64,000 nt of DNA from Ridgeia piscesae (taxonomy: Eukaryota; Annelida; Polychaeta; Sabellida; Siboglinidae). The stretch lies in NCBI GenBank assembly GCA_025642075.2, contig JAODUO010001377.1, forward strand, positions 52,501 to 116,500, given 5' to 3'. Shown one piece after another: positions 33,361 through 46,455 of this stretch (positions within the stretch are counted from its first letter, which is position 1; every line of letters starts with the position of its first letter). Below the pieces are notes generated by a model. It had not been told where the DNA came from. It did no database searches and worked only from the letters and a program-made list of their open reading frames with translations. The position numbers were made by a program, and so were the translations under genes.

Positions 33361-33389
33361 AATAGTGGACATAATTAACCATTTACACA

Positions 33390-33555
33390 CTGCCAGTCAG
33401 GTGTCAACAGCTGTCAGCCAGGTATCAGGAACTGCCAGTCAGGTGTCGACAGCTGTCAGCCAGGTACCAGGAGCTGCCAGTCAGGTGTCAACAGGGGTCA
33501 GCCAGGTACCAGGAGCTGCCATTCAGGTGTCAACAGCTGTCAGCCAGGTACCAAC
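33390..33555. repeat. Minisatellite with aggtgtcaacagctgtcagcc
   Basis: About four units of 42 bp, each with two related halves, caggtgtcaacagctgtcagc and caggtaccaggagctgccagt. Half-units give a 21-bp sub-period. Confidence 0.9.
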
Positions 33556-33985
33556 ATTGTTATTTACCTTTCCCTCTCACAAACAATAAACGACTACCTT
33601 AAACGACTACCACAACAAACAACTACAACAACAAACAACTACCACATCCCAGAGTCTACAGTCAATCGACGTCACTTAAGATGTTAAACACCAATTAAAC
33701 AGCCAGCTACACATTTCTCGTGAAGACGTATCAAAAATATATGTGAAACCCACTTACACCAGCTGTTTCCGAGGTGATTTTTAAATATCAAGTTTCACTA
33801 GTTTAACTAAGCTAATTGTGATTGGCATTAAATGCACACATGCACACACACACAAATACCACTCAATTGTTTGCCTAACCCCTCAGTAACAAAACCAGTG
33901 ACCAGTGTCTCCGTGGATGTATCAAATGACCGTTGTCCGTGACACAATTGGTTTCATGAGCCGACACCAGGTGGTGTGAGGGTGC

Positions 33986-34115
33986 TCACCAGGTGGCGTT
34001 CTCTACAAAGATGGTGACTGGGAGGGAGAAGAGGATGCCGGTCGTGATCCCTAGGATGAGGAAGAACGCTCCCACCTTTCCTGCCTTGCCCTTGTACTTG
34101 GGTTCATCCACACAC
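33986..34115 (-). CDS. Equilibrative nucleoside transporter (SLC29), last exon
   Basis: The final exon of an ENT transporter, a multi-pass membrane protein that moves nucleosides down their gradient. After the acceptor tgttgccag it completes an Arg codon and reads CVDEPKYKGKAGKVGAFFLI then ILFSLPVTIFVENATW and TGA. The charged loop followed by the last hydrophobic helix (GAFFLILGITTGILFSLPV) matches TM11 of the family, which ends within a few residues of it. Phase and sequence continue directly from the exon at 34893-35089. Confidence 0.85.
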
Positions 34116-34119
34116 CTGG

Positions 34120-34440
34120 CAACAACCACGTGTGGTGGAGTAAACCACGCGTAGTGGTGACAACAACACGGGGCAGTGATAACAACTACATGTAGTGATG
34201 TAAACCATGCATAGTGGTGACAACAACACACGGGATGGCGACAACAACAACAACAAGATGGTGACAACCGTGTAGAGGGGTGACTATGCCCACATAGGGT
34301 GGTGATGACAACAACAAAAGGGGAATGAAACAACGACACGGGGAAGTGACAACAACAACAACACAGTATGGTGACAAAATATATATTGGGTTATGACAAC
34401 AACTAAAAACAAGCACATGACATGGTGCCAACTAACAAAA
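34120..34440. repeat. Intronic minisatellite with tggtgacaacaacac
   Basis: About eight degenerate ~38-40-bp units with ggtgacaacaac and an ac(c)acg/acatg core, inside the last transporter intron. The unit resembles the sequence at the acceptor of the last exon (ccacacacctggcaacaacca). Confidence 0.8.
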
Positions 34441-34892
34441 ACCACATGGCACGGTGACAATTAATAAAAACTATGAAACATATTAAGAGACCACCATGAT
34501 CTAAAGACAAAGACAAGGTCATGATGACGGTGACAACACCTACAGAAAACAGGCACAATGGTTGTGATGACACGTAAAATGGCAGCAGTGTAAACTATGA
34601 CAATTAACTTTCTTGGTGGCTAGTTTAATGAAGTATTCATGAAAGCAGTATAGCTATGATTTACAGTGCACTTTTTTCACTTGCATAATCGATTATATTT
34701 GTGTTAAATTATTTTACTTGCACTATATAAATACACGATTTACATATATTGAGGATAAATCAGCCAATCTCTATTATAACAGCTAGTGAACATAACGAAC
34801 CTTTATCATTAACAAATGTTACGTAACACAACACAATGTATACAACTTGGCAGAGTTTGTTCTTGAGTAATATAAAGCTGAAAGTGACTCAC

Positions 34893-35089
34893 CTTGGCAC
34901 ATACATCATGCTGAGACTGCTGAAGTAGCCACTAGTGACCGCCATGAGTATGCCGCCGGTGATGTACACGTAGTCGTTGTTGATGAAGACGGGCAGCTGC
35001 CGCATGTCCGGCTTGAAGTTACAGAAGCAGAAGTATGGAACGAAGAGGAACCGAAGGACGATGGGCAGCCACACCCAACGTGGTCCAGG
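34893..35089 (-). CDS. Equilibrative nucleoside transporter (SLC29), penultimate exon
   Basis: A 197-bp exon between gttgttgctccag and GTGAGT. Reads PGPRWVWLPIVLRFLFVPYF, CFCNFKP, then YVYITGGILMAVTSGYFSSL and MMYVPR. These are the WPG..R, R..F.P....CN and SNGY..SL motifs of ENT helices 8-10. It leaves phase 2 and joins the last exon. The upstream intron is filled by a minisatellite whose unit copies this exon's acceptor. Confidence 0.9.
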
Positions 35090-35094
35090 CTGGA

Positions 35095-35840
35095 GCAACA
35101 ACAACATGGTTATGTGAGACATAGCGTCCTGACTGTAGCAACAACAGCATGGTCATGTGAGACATGGTGTCCTGACTGGAGCAACAACAACACGATCATG
35201 TGAGGTATGGTGTCCTGTCTGGAGTGACAACAACATGATCATGTGAGACATAGCGTCCTGACGGTAGCAATAACATGGTCATGCGAGAGAGTGTCCTGAC
35301 TGGAGTAACAACAACATGATCATATGGAACATAGCGTCCTGACGGAAGCAACATCATGTGAGACCTGATGTCCTGACGGTAGCAGCAACATGGTCATGCG
35401 AGAGAGTGTCCTGACTGGAGTAACAACAACATGACTTGGGACATTGCGTCCTGACGGAAGCAACATCATGTGAGACCTGATGTCCTGACGGTAGCAGCAA
35501 CATGGTCATGCGAGAGAGTGTCCTGACTGGAGTAACAACAACATGATCATATGGGACATTGCCGCCTGACGGAAGCAACATCATGTGAGACCTGATGTCC
35601 TGACGGTAGCAGCAACATGGTCATGCGAGAGAGTGTCCTGACTGGAGTAACAACAACATGATCATATGGGACATTGCCTCCTGACGGAAGCAACATCATG
35701 TGAGACATGATGTCTTGACTGGAGTAACAACATGGTCATGTGAGAGAATGTCCTGACTGGAGCAACAACATGGTCATGTGAGACATAGTGTCTTGACTGG
35801 AGTAACAACATGGTCATGTGAGACATACAGTGTACAGAGC
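35095..35840. repeat. Intronic minisatellite carrying acceptor-like units
   Basis: About 17 units of 35-44 bp with gtcctgactggagcaacaacaacatggtcatgtgagacata. A higher-order ~118-bp repeat is visible from about 35330. On the transcribed minus strand many units end in tgttgttgctccag, the same sequence as the true acceptor at 35090. Confidence 0.9.
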
Positions 35841-36493
35841 GACAGTCATTGCAGGCTAGAGAAAAGTTGCTGATTTGTTACATTTTTATGGTCTATATAA
35901 ACTGAATCAAATTATCATTAGCTTCCACGAGGAGCATGTACTGCTGAACAACCGTCTTACGTAGTTAATCTCCTGCATTTGTTGACATCCCCAGGGCTTT
36001 TAGATAACCCGTTTCCCATACATTTTTGTTCCTAAAACTAAGATCTATGTTGGCAAACATGTTCCTCAGTAGCTAGGTGCAACCAAAAAACCGGCGTCAA
36101 CTCCCAATCACCATAAAAGCACCAGAAACCCTTTGCAATGAAACTGTTTGTTCCAAATCGCACTCCTACCGTGAATGTTCGGCAGTTCCATGCTGCAAAG
36201 ATGGCTCTTGCCAGTCCCAATCCTTGATTACGTTAATGATTGTTGTATGTAATGCCACTGAGGACACGATCCCACAGATACACTTGCTACAGGTGTTTAC
36301 TATTACACTGGCTACAGATGTTTACTATTACACTAGCTACATATATTTACTATTACACTGGCTACATATGTTTATTATTACTAATATCTGGGTTGTTTGT
36401 TTTGAAAGGAATATCTGTTAAATATTGTCGATGATGTTGCTTTGATTCAAAGTTATTCCAGGAAAGGTAGTCAAAGATATTAACCACTTTCAC

Positions 36494-36558
36494 ATATTGC
36501 CAAGGGTGGCAAATACGTTGAAGAACAGGAAACACGTGATCGGCGCATAGGTACTTAT
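36494..36558 (-). CDS. Equilibrative nucleoside transporter, internal exon
   Basis: After gttgtatgtcgtttcag the minus strand reads ISTYAPITCFLFFNVFATLG then NM, the conserved P.tCFL.FN.f...GN block of ENT helix 7. The donor would be GTGAAA (end 36494) or near it. The exon between this one and 35089, expected to encode about ten residues ending in the Trp before PGPR, was not found; its phase must be 1. Confidence 0.7.
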
Positions 36559-36854
36559 CTGAAACGACATACAACATCAAACAATGATCACAAATGACAG
36601 GTTTGATTCTAATTCTAGGCCAGGCACAACAGGCGGGTAGTGTTATTTGTTATTAGTGCAGATGGTTTCATTTTTCAACCCAAATGTATAAAACGAGTCT
36701 TATTGGGAAAAAATCGCAGAAACATGTGACCTATCCACAAATGTCCAGTACAAATCCGAAATTAATAATAACCCTTAATCTGGAGAGAATTATGAATTAA
36801 AAATGAAAGCATCTCTGTATTTCTGAGCGGTGATAAAAGAACCATCGAACGTTT

Positions 36855-37464
<610 letters not shown>

Positions 37465-37578
37465 CTAACTAGAAGATGAGAATGATTTGGAAGAAAAGAG
37501 TGACTTAGGGGATGGAGTGACCTAGAAGATGAGAGTGACTAGAAGATGACAGTGACACAGAATATGAGAGTGACTTAC

Positions 37579-37629
37579 TGTTGATAAAAACCACTGAGAT
37601 CATGGTTATCCAGAAGAAAGCAGCCGGCC
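37579..37629 (-). CDS. Probable equilibrative nucleoside transporter exon
   Basis: A 51-bp open segment between the acceptor gttctttcag and the strong donor GTAAGT, encoding PAAFFWITMISVVFIN. The FFW.T...V..INS pattern resembles ENT helix 4. If so, the exons for helices 5-6 are missing between here and 36558, where mostly CA repeat is present. It could be helix 6 or 7 instead. The N-terminal exons are not visible upstream. Confidence 0.4.
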
Positions 37630-37699
37630 CTGAAAGAACAAAAGCCAATATAACATTAAATATAAAATACATATACAATAACAATAAAGAAGGACATCA

Positions 37700-38500
37700 G
37701 GTGAAATATATCAAATATGTAATATTGAAAGTATGCCAAATTATTCTCCATAAAGCAATATTATAACATTATGGAGAAAGATTTTATTTAACGATTACCA
37801 ATCACTAATATATCTGGAAATAAATAATGCATATATATCATCTTTTATTAATCAGTTATTATTCAATACATCCATATAGTGCATGGTATGACATTATAAT
37901 AATCATTCATGCATATAAAGAACTGTTGCGGACTGACGGCATTCACATACATTAACCTGTGCCTATTTTGAGTACAACTACAATTAGCCAGAAAATACCA
38001 CCAGTCGTATTACGAGCATGTATTCATAACAATCTTTACAATCAGAATGAACTGCTTAGAAAAATATCTGGCTTTGGCAGATGGCCACTCGAGGAGATGC
38101 AAACCTACAACTGGGGATTGACTAACAATGGCCCAGCAGCGCCTCCTCTCAGAACTTACGAACAGTGTTGCCCCTCCTATTTTCCACTGTTTAATAAAAT
38201 TATTACGTATCAAGTTAGGCATGATAATTATATACTTATATAACATCTTGGTATATTTTGCTTGAGTGATTTACCCAGCATACGCTTCAAAGCGTTGAAA
38301 CGGCCCTTCTACCTCCTGTGTGACAAAGCATTCATCGGCGTGGCAACCGGAACACAATCGTGACTGTGTCGTTTCTTGGCAACATGTTTGTTACCTGTAC
38401 GGACGTTTTAGTTATTCGCATAATCCAAATTATTTCCAGAAATCCGCCGTGATATTCTCAAGAGGTCAGGTGAGTTTGTGATACTAATTGTGTGTAGTAT
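37700..38500. other. Unassigned spacer
   Basis: Small frames on both strands (37959-38243 plus, 38010-38246 minus) do not resemble known proteins. Nothing supportable. Confidence 0.35.
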
Positions 38501-38508
38501 CTAAATGT

Positions 38509-38705
38509 CGAGGTGAGTGATAGTGTGGTGGTTAGCACATCCACCTGGCACGTCGGCGCCTTGATTTGAATCCCCATACAAAGTAGACATTGCTAGTACA
38601 CTGTGTACAACAACCTGGCTCTCAACACTGGTGACTGTGTACCCCTCGTGACTCGGAGATCATGGTAATATCGGTCCCGTCTCAATGTTGAAACATGAAA
38701 GAAAC
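38509..38705 (+). mobile_element. tRNA-derived SINE
   Basis: The head tagtgtggtggttagcacat has the pol III box A layout of a tRNA-derived promoter, and gatttgaatcccc (38568-38580) fits box B (GGTTCGAATCC with two changes), about 37 bp downstream. A body containing cactggtgactgtgta and cggagatcatgg follows. It is not a tRNA gene: the cloverleaf stems do not pair. The 3' limit is uncertain. Confidence 0.65.
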
Positions 38706-39309
38706 CCCCGAGGACGATAAACACTGGCAGAGACCACCTTCAGCGCCAGCACAGATAATATAGGTCGGCTTGACGATAATGTTCTTTAGAAGGCTGACTA
38801 GTTGAAAGAAGATGTAAGCACATATAGAGTCTGTCACTAGAAGATTGCCGAGCGCTGGCCACACCTACGAAGTAGGAGTGTATCTTTGCGGTGTGGTTCG
38901 CACGCATGCGTACGTTACATATTTGGTTGTTGTGGTTAACGTATAGCATATACACTCATTTAACATTGGGATAGTAAATGTACGAATAATAACAGGGTAG
39001 TGATGTTTTTCCCTCATCGAATATTAACATAGTTTCTGAAATGATTGTAACACCGTCGCTACAAACTCTGATAACAGCCTCCTGTAGATTTGGTTTGTTG
39101 CACGGCGATATGATAGGGATGCTGTTGAGACGGGGTGTTTTGTCTTTACAAACTGTGTGAACAAAATGAGGACGAATGGAGCAACAGACGACCAAAAAGA
39201 TAACTGTTATTAGGCCTATGTGTATAGGTGACCCAACCGTTTCAATTATTTGCACAAAACTGTTGGAAGCCAGTAAAATACATTAAAGTATAAAATGTTC
39301 AACTGCTCA

Positions 39310-40845
39310 GCACCAGATTAAAAACACATGAAAAGGCGGAGAAACGTAGATTCTGGATATCGTCCAATTTCCCGCGCATGAAACTGGTTTGACATATGTC
39401 GCTGGTAAACAAATTGTTCTAATTGTATTTGGTATAATCCGGCATTTGTCGATGTTGCTATTTCTAGTAGCGGGTTTGGGATATTGATCGTTGCGACTTT
39501 TGTGTGCGACCAGCAAGGCCGGTGGGATACCGTTTAACATCCTCCTGATTGTCTATCGATGGTAGAACGACTGTACCTGGTTGTATTTACTGTCAAACGA
39601 GGTGGCACTATTTATCTGAAATGTTAAACAACCCAACGCCCCGCGTTCGCTGCGGTCAATAACGACTTGCCAAAGAGTCGACTGAGGCGAAGACATTGGA
39701 CACCGCTCCTTTGTCATAGTCGCGTCTATTGTCTGCAAGGGGCTGTCAGGCGATATCTTACGGGCTGCCAGTGCAGTTGTTCCAAAGCGGCCGTCATACT
39801 TCGCCGGTCGCCCCGTCTGATCCGTAGGACGACTCTGGCCGCCGAGCGCTGTGCCATCTCTAGACGGTGCAAGAGGCGGTCAGATATGCCGTACAGGACA
39901 GCGTTCCCGTAGTCCAGCCATGATGTGACGAAGGAGTGGACGAGGGTCTTGCACGCTGCAGTTGTGAGACTCGTTCGTATTTTCGCAATACGAAATATAT
40001 TCGAATAGGCAGCACGACAGACTTGGGCCGACATGTCAAATCGGCTGCCAAGTAGAACGCCTATGTCTCGAACAGTCGGCGACAGTGCTATGATGACCCG
40101 CATACGTAGATGGATGGCAGCGAAGAAGGCGTGTGGACGACAAAGAACGAAAAAGGATTGTTTCAGTCTTCGCCTCGTTTAGAAATAGATGGTTGTCATC
40201 CAGCCACCGTCTAATATAATTTACGCATTCGTCAATTTTTCGTTGTGCATCTGCGTGATTCAATGGCGGACACTCAGTGTACAATTGAGTGTCATCTGCA
40301 TATATATGATAGCGGATCTCGTGGCAATTAAAGATGTCCGAATGGGTAACAGGTAGATGTTAAATAATAGTGGACCTATAGGACCGAGCCCTGTGGAACA
40401 CCGTGTTGAATAAATACCGGAGCAGATGTCACGTCGCGTATCTTAATTGAGTTTGTGCGGCCAACTAAGTATGACATGAACCAAGCGAGGACTGTCTGGC
40501 TTAGTCCTATTGCACGAAGACGACGCAGGAGAGTGCTGTGGTCCAGGGCGTCAAATGCTGCGCTAAGATCTAACAGCACAAGCAGTACGCCACGCCGTGA
40601 ATCCACTGCCTGCGTCAGGTCTTCGTGTATCCGCACTAGTACTGTCTCTGTGCTGTGTTTGGGCCGGTTCGCGCTCTGGAATGGGTCGTTGTAACCGTTA
40701 ATGTCAAGATAGTAGCGTAGTTCCTTAGCGACGTACCCTTCCAGCGTTTTCGACAGAAAACTTAAGTTCGATATCGGCCGGTAGTTTGCGAGACAGTTAA
40801 CGTCGAGACCGCGTTTAGCCTGACTCACCCGCATATACCTGACTC
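39310..40845 (-). mobile_element. LINE relic, reverse transcriptase to C-terminus
   Basis: A 5'-truncated non-LTR element on the minus strand. A long open segment (40834-40376) holds NYRPISNLSFLSKTLE, SANRPKHSTETVL, LLDLSAAFDALDHSTLL (palm Asp), and HGVPQGSVL. A frameshift follows, then YMQMTL/YADD-region sequence near 40300, DDNHLFLNEAKTETILF, LLGSRFDMSAQV, LVHSFVTSWLDYGNAVLYG and EQLHWQPVRYR. Small frameshifts separate the blocks. The order and spacing fit CR1/L2-type elements. It is younger than the other LINEs judging by its long open parts. Confidence 0.9.
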
Positions 40846-40849
40846 ACCA

Positions 40850-41570
40850 CTCCTCTCTCCTAAAAGCTGCTACACGGGACTAGCTAGACAATAAACTCCC
40901 ACCACCCATTAGAAAATCGACTAGATAAATTGCTTGGCTGGCCACACCGCGCAACTTGATCTTACTTTAGTAAATGCCGGACTGCGTTGTGTTGATATTA
41001 TATATAAGCTCTAGCCATCAAGCACATTGTAAATGATGAAATTTGTGTTGCAATTTCACTAATCGCCTGCTTGATGCTTATCGCCTACGGCAGAAGCGGC
41101 AGATTCCTGCACTTTGTGTAACTTATTCCCATTTGAGTGATGACAAATGTATTTGCCAAAATGTTGGATTGGGAAGTTCTACACAGCATGGGCGTCGATC
41201 GGTGGGGACGAGGGGGAGGCGTCCCCCGCTTTTCTGCCTGAGGGTGTCATCATAGGAAATGTCCTCACTCTTTTTTTAGTTCATACAACCAATTTAAAGG
41301 CATATATAGCGAGACTGATCACTCCCCTCTCTTATAAACTCTACATCGGTCTAGTCGTAAAATTAATTACAATTATAAGAGTTCAGATATAAACTTCCGA
41401 CTACCTAGTGGAAAATCACTAGATAAATTGCTTGTTTGGTCGCAGCCCGCAACTTGATCTTAGTCCAGTAAATATTCATCCTGCCGGGCTCTGTCATTTT
41501 GCACCCTTGTGTTGATATATTAATAGGCTTTAGCCATCAAACACATTATAGATTATTAAAAAAAATTGTA
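40850..41570. repeat. Direct repeat pair 40900-41045 / 41390-41560
   Basis: Both segments share ctagataaattgcttg, cgcaacttgatctta, agtaaat, gtgttgatat and agccatcaa.cacatt. The pair encloses about 350 bp, including a tgggcgtcgatcggtgggg motif (41190). Could be two copies of a short element or flanks of an insertion. Confidence 0.6.
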
Positions 41571-41580
41571 CAATGTATAT

Positions 41581-41583
<3 letters not shown>

Positions 41584-41643
<60 letters not shown>

Positions 41644-41669
41644 TATATTTATTTGCCATATTTCATTTT

Positions 41670-41722
<53 letters not shown>
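41584..41722. repeat. Two (TA)n tracts
   Basis: 41584-41640 and 41675-41722, separated by ttgccatatttc-like sequence, just beyond the 3' end of the next LINE. Confidence 0.95.
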
Positions 41723-41731
<9 letters not shown>

Positions 41732-41789
41732 TACAATTCATCATGTAATGCACGTTGCATATGGCAATAAAGCTTTGTTATTATTATTA

Positions 41790-42545
41790 TTAGGAATTCT
41801 TCTAGAAACCCGACCACCCTTGTATTTTACAAATTAAAGTTGTTTTTAGATTCATGGACTTGTAAAACGTTTCAAGTCGGGATTTTTTAAGGCGTTGTTG
41901 GAGTGTGGGCCAGGCAAGAGAGTCGATGATGGAGTTGACGCAGGATGTCTGGTGGTGTCTATTTGTAACCCTTCTTGCTGCACGCCGTTGAATTTTTTCT
42001 ATTGGTTTGATGTTGTTTGCAGAGTGTGGGTCCCAGTCAGTGGCCGAGTACTCCAGGATTGGGCGGACAAAGGCTTTATATGCTGTTTCTTTTATTTTCT
42101 TGTTTCCGATTTTTAAGTTTCTTCTGAGGAAGCCGAGTGTCTTTTTCGCTTTATTGGTGATGGTGTCTATGTGGAGTCCCCGATTCTGGTTGTCCTGTAT
42201 GTATGTTTACCCCGAGGTTTTGCTGACGTTTTGCAGGTTGTGTCCGTATAGGTGGTACGACGGTACAATTGTTTCTTTCTTTCGGCTGGCTCTCAACGTG
42301 TAGCATTTCTGTGGAAGGAAGCTCATGGACCACTGTTTCTCCCATGTGGTGAGGAAATCAATATCTTTTTGCAGCTTTTTCTTGTTCTCTTTGTGTTTAA
42401 TGGTGTTACTGCACAGGGTGTCATCAGCAAACAGTCGGATTTTTGATTCAATGTTTATGGGTAGGTCATCGATGTACAGAAGGAAGAGACACGGGTCAAC
42501 GACTGATCCCTGGGGGACTCCCGAGTCCACAGGCATGAAGTTTTA
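41790..42545 (-). mobile_element. LINE relic, reverse-transcriptase 3' half
   Basis: The minus strand reads [38 protein letters not shown] (catalytic FADD box), [21 protein letters not shown], then with frame changes FLRRNLKIGNK, AYKAF, RPILEY, and a terminal stretch near 41880. This C-terminal signature is typical of jockey-like LINEs common in marine invertebrates. The 5' end is cut exactly at the (ATATCT)n array at 42562, and (TAA)n near 41785 may be its 3' tail. Confidence 0.85.
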
Positions 42546-42561
42546 TCTCTCTCCCCAACCA

Positions 42562-42985
42562 TATATATATATATATATATATCTATATCTATATCTATAT
42601 CTATATCTATATCTATATCTATATCTATATCTATATCTATATCTATATCTATATCTATATCTATATCTATATCTATATCTATATCTATATCTATATCTAT
42701 ATCTATATCTATATCTATATCTATATCTATATCTATATCTATATCTATATCTATATCTATATCTATATCTATATCTATTCTATATCTATATCTATATCTA
42801 TATCTATATCTATATCTATATCTATATCTATATCTATATCTATATCTATATCTATATCTATATCTATATCTATATCTATATCTATATCTATATCTATATC
42901 TATATCTATATCTATATCTATATCTATATCTATATCTATATCTATATCTATATCTATATCTATATCTATATCTATATCTATATCT

Positions 42986-43016
<31 letters not shown>

Positions 43017-43043
43017 TATATATATATGTCCACAGGTACTAAT

Positions 43044-43085
<42 letters not shown>
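42562..43085. repeat. (ATATCT)n hexanucleotide array with (TA)n ends
   Basis: About 70 copies of ATATCT (42583-43003), one broken unit at 42779, bounded by TA tracts on both sides. It abuts the truncated LINE. Confidence 0.95.
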
Positions 43086-43089
<4 letters not shown>

Positions 43090-43894
43090 TATATGGTATA
43101 CAACTGCATACAGGAGATCGCTGTTTTAACGAGACCGGAGCGGATCTTCTGAAAGTTTTGATGTATGATTGCACAACTAATGCATTTTATGTAATGATTA
43201 CAATTGTTAATGGAGATAGTTTAGATACAAATAAATTAACTTATGCTATTATTATAAATTTTATTTTATATTTTGATTGGTTTTGAGCACATTTATTGCA
43301 GACACTTGTATTTATTTATGTGCATAAGGCGCCGCGTACGGGACCCCGGCAGAGAAGTGCTTACAATTTAAAGGTTTTGCTCTCAATTGATTGAGGCGTT
43401 AGCGTTCCGTGCTCAATGTACTATATGCTTGTTTGATATGTATTAATTTTAATAAATATATACACACATTAATAAAACAAATATTTGACGGATCTCCTAG
43501 CCATACGTGGTACATTTGTTAAACGCGGCCCTTTCAATTTGTGTATCTGCATATATATCTAGGTTGTTATTGTTATCTTTGTATTGGATTTTGGATATAC
43601 CAGGTCGGCGTTAAATATATACTACTGCAAATAAGTATAACTAATAACTAACTTCCGATTACACACCGGTCTTCCGTACGCGACATCTAAGCATATAGGT
43701 TTTAAGGAGACCGATTTTTGTGTATTTATGTTATTTATTACAATATCATAACAATATTGTAATATGTGGTGTGTATTTGTATTACAAACAATGTTCCAAT
43801 TAGACATAATTGGAAAATCAGTTACATAAAAATATACGGCCTGTCTCCTGTAGGCGGTCGTACATATGCACTGGGGTCCCTATGCAGCATTTAG

Positions 43895-43900
<6 letters not shown>
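43090..43900. other. Spacer, nothing recognised
   Basis: AT-rich; contains no supportable gene. A GC-rich patch ggcgccgcgtacgggaccccggc at 43328 may be a TE fragment. Confidence 0.35.

Positions 43901-43951
<51 letters not shown>
43900..43951. repeat. (TA)n microsatellite
   Basis: Pure TA at the left edge of duplication copy B. Confidence 0.95.
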
Positions 43952-43954
<3 letters not shown>

Positions 43955-44700
43955 GCAGGATATGTGTATTGAGTAGTTGCAAAGTATTGACTTTTATATC
44001 AGCTGGCCTCTATGGTAATCGAGCACACTACCAAGTTGTAGCTGTCTTTTTAAAATGTAAAGCCTATCATAGTTATACAACTGTGTCATAACTTTCATCA
44101 TTATTTTAAACAAAAAAGTTACTTGTTTTTATTCTATCTTAATGTTCTGTTAAGTTAAGTGTCCAGTCCCCACAAAGTGACCTGCTGACTAGTAGTATGT
44201 CCACCAAATACGCCAAACTCGAATGTCTTACACATTGATGCTGTGACATAAATATGAGTGCAAATGTTAGTATCAACAGTTGTAAAATCCAGCTGTATTA
44301 AATTTAAAAAAATATTGTTTGCAATGTTCTATAATAACGAAAATATTTATAATTCATTTTATGTATTAAAAAAACAGTTGTTGACAGAAACCAACTTAAC
44401 GAGTCGCAAGTCTTTGCTGAAACCATCCCTGATATCAGCCTCCTGATCGGCGATTCACCGACTCAATAACAAGCGCACAACACAAGCGCACTTCACAGAT
44501 TCCTAAGAATAATTGTGACTGTTGTATTTACAGAAATGACGCAGTTCGTATACCATCGCATCGACGAGATTCATCTAATTGAGGGCGTGTACGACACACG
44601 TGGCGCCATATTAAAACGTTTTAGTGGTAGCGTCGATTAACCTGGCTCCATGAGGTGGCAGCACTTTTCAGCCCCTCAAATCCGCCTGATAGATTTATGC
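43955..44700. repeat. Block shared with 60740-61380
   Basis: Landmarks common to both are ctggcctct.tgg.aatcg, agtgacctgctg, atgtcca, the tatgag/tatgaa..ca.tgt region, tgactgttgta, acacacgtggcgccat and aggtggcagcac. The final part also exists at 2985-3180, so three copies share acacacgtggcgccat..taa and aggtggcagcac. Confidence 0.75.
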
Positions 44701-45739
44701 TGTGTCGATGTTACTAACAGGGGGCTTTACTCCGGAATAGGATAGAGACACTGTTTGGTTGATTACACAAGCCTACATTTTAACATATCATACTATATTA
44801 TAAAAAGCATTCAAAATTAGGTCAGCCCCAGTACACAGGCCCCGTGAAGTGATACCGCTTTTTACGGATATTAGACTATTCAAAAGCCGGTTGAGTGGCC
44901 AGTCTATCTTTTTGGCGAAGATATGCAGCCGAGATCCTAAACCCTCCAGATATGATGCCTTCATATCAGTCGTTTTTCGAAGATAATTTCAAACAGTGTT
45001 AATCCTACAAAATATACGTCGTGCAGATGTATAAGTCTTTAAGAAAATAGTTTGTCAATTGGCGAAATATACCAATTATTATTTTATGCGAACAATTGGC
45101 AGAAAACAAAGGTCTTAGAGCAAACACTGTGTTATGAGTTTTCCAATCCGATTTGCTCAGAACTCAAATTACGAACCTTTTATATTTGAAACAGTAACGG
45201 TGTCTCAGATGATGACGATACTCGCTTGACTCAGCATATGGATGGGGCATGGCACGGTTGAAAGTATGGCTAGATTTATTTACATTGCTGCCAGGGAACT
45301 CTCTTTCCCCTGGACGCTATTTTACATGTTTCACTGTTTACAGGAACATTCCCGAGGGAGGAAACATGCAGTTGTGACCATTGCCTTTAAAGAGTAGATC
45401 GCTGGAAGTCATTTAGCTATAGAACAATATATGGACTGTCTATACGCATGGAAATTTGTTAAATATTGATCCGTGACAAATGTACGTTCACATCTCTAAA
45501 CGTAATCACTGAATCCGTCTCTGTCAAGCTTTCGACCTTGTTGCTCAATAACCACAGCTCCGCCAGGTGTCTCTGACTATACATGTCTGCAACGACTGTG
45601 TGGCAAAGTCACAGGTGCCGTGTCTTGGTCTTAAAGACAGTATTTTGTATCGTAGACATACTCATTCTGCTACAGAAACCCTCAGCCCTAGATATGCAGG
45701 AAACACACGTTTGTTAGTTTACGGATTATTTTAATAACC

Positions 45740-46030
45740 GATCACAGCATCCGGTGTGTTACCAGTCAATGTTGGAGTATCTCGTGGTTCAGTATTGGGA
45801 CCACTACTGTTTATTAATTATTTGCAAAGTAAAATAGTTCATGATACAGCATTCTTCGTCTTTGGATTTTTTTTACATAATATCCAGCCACGACTGACTG
45901 CTGACATGCATACTATCATTCAGTGGTTCAAATGCAAGCCGAGAGGATTTGTGATGTCGATACGAAAATCGGTGTACACTGTACGTGTTCTAAAGCTGAC
46001 TGCCAAATAGATACCTTAGTGGAGAAGTGT
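45740..46030 (+). mobile_element. Reverse-transcriptase fragment (copy B)
   Basis: An open plus-strand frame of 84 codons with GVSRGSVLGPLLFINYLQ, a mutated PQG block of a LINE, and no YADD box. Partner of 4220-4560. Confidence 0.6.
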
Positions 46031-46185
46031 CAAATGAGTAATGCTAGCGTGGGACGCGCGATACAATGTCAAAACATTGCATCCATTCATAGTTACTAAG
46101 ACATATTACAAAGTGCACTCGCACAAAACGATGTTGTGGAGATGGGTGGGTGTAACACTGGATGATTAAATTATATGTGTGTGTG

Positions 46186-46455
<270 letters not shown>

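Noticed and set aside
33390..33555. CRISPR-like array
   Set aside because: Head-to-tail 42-bp minisatellite with no spacers.
38509..38585. Functional tRNA gene
   Set aside because: Promoter boxes exist but acceptor and anticodon stems do not pair and a SINE body follows.
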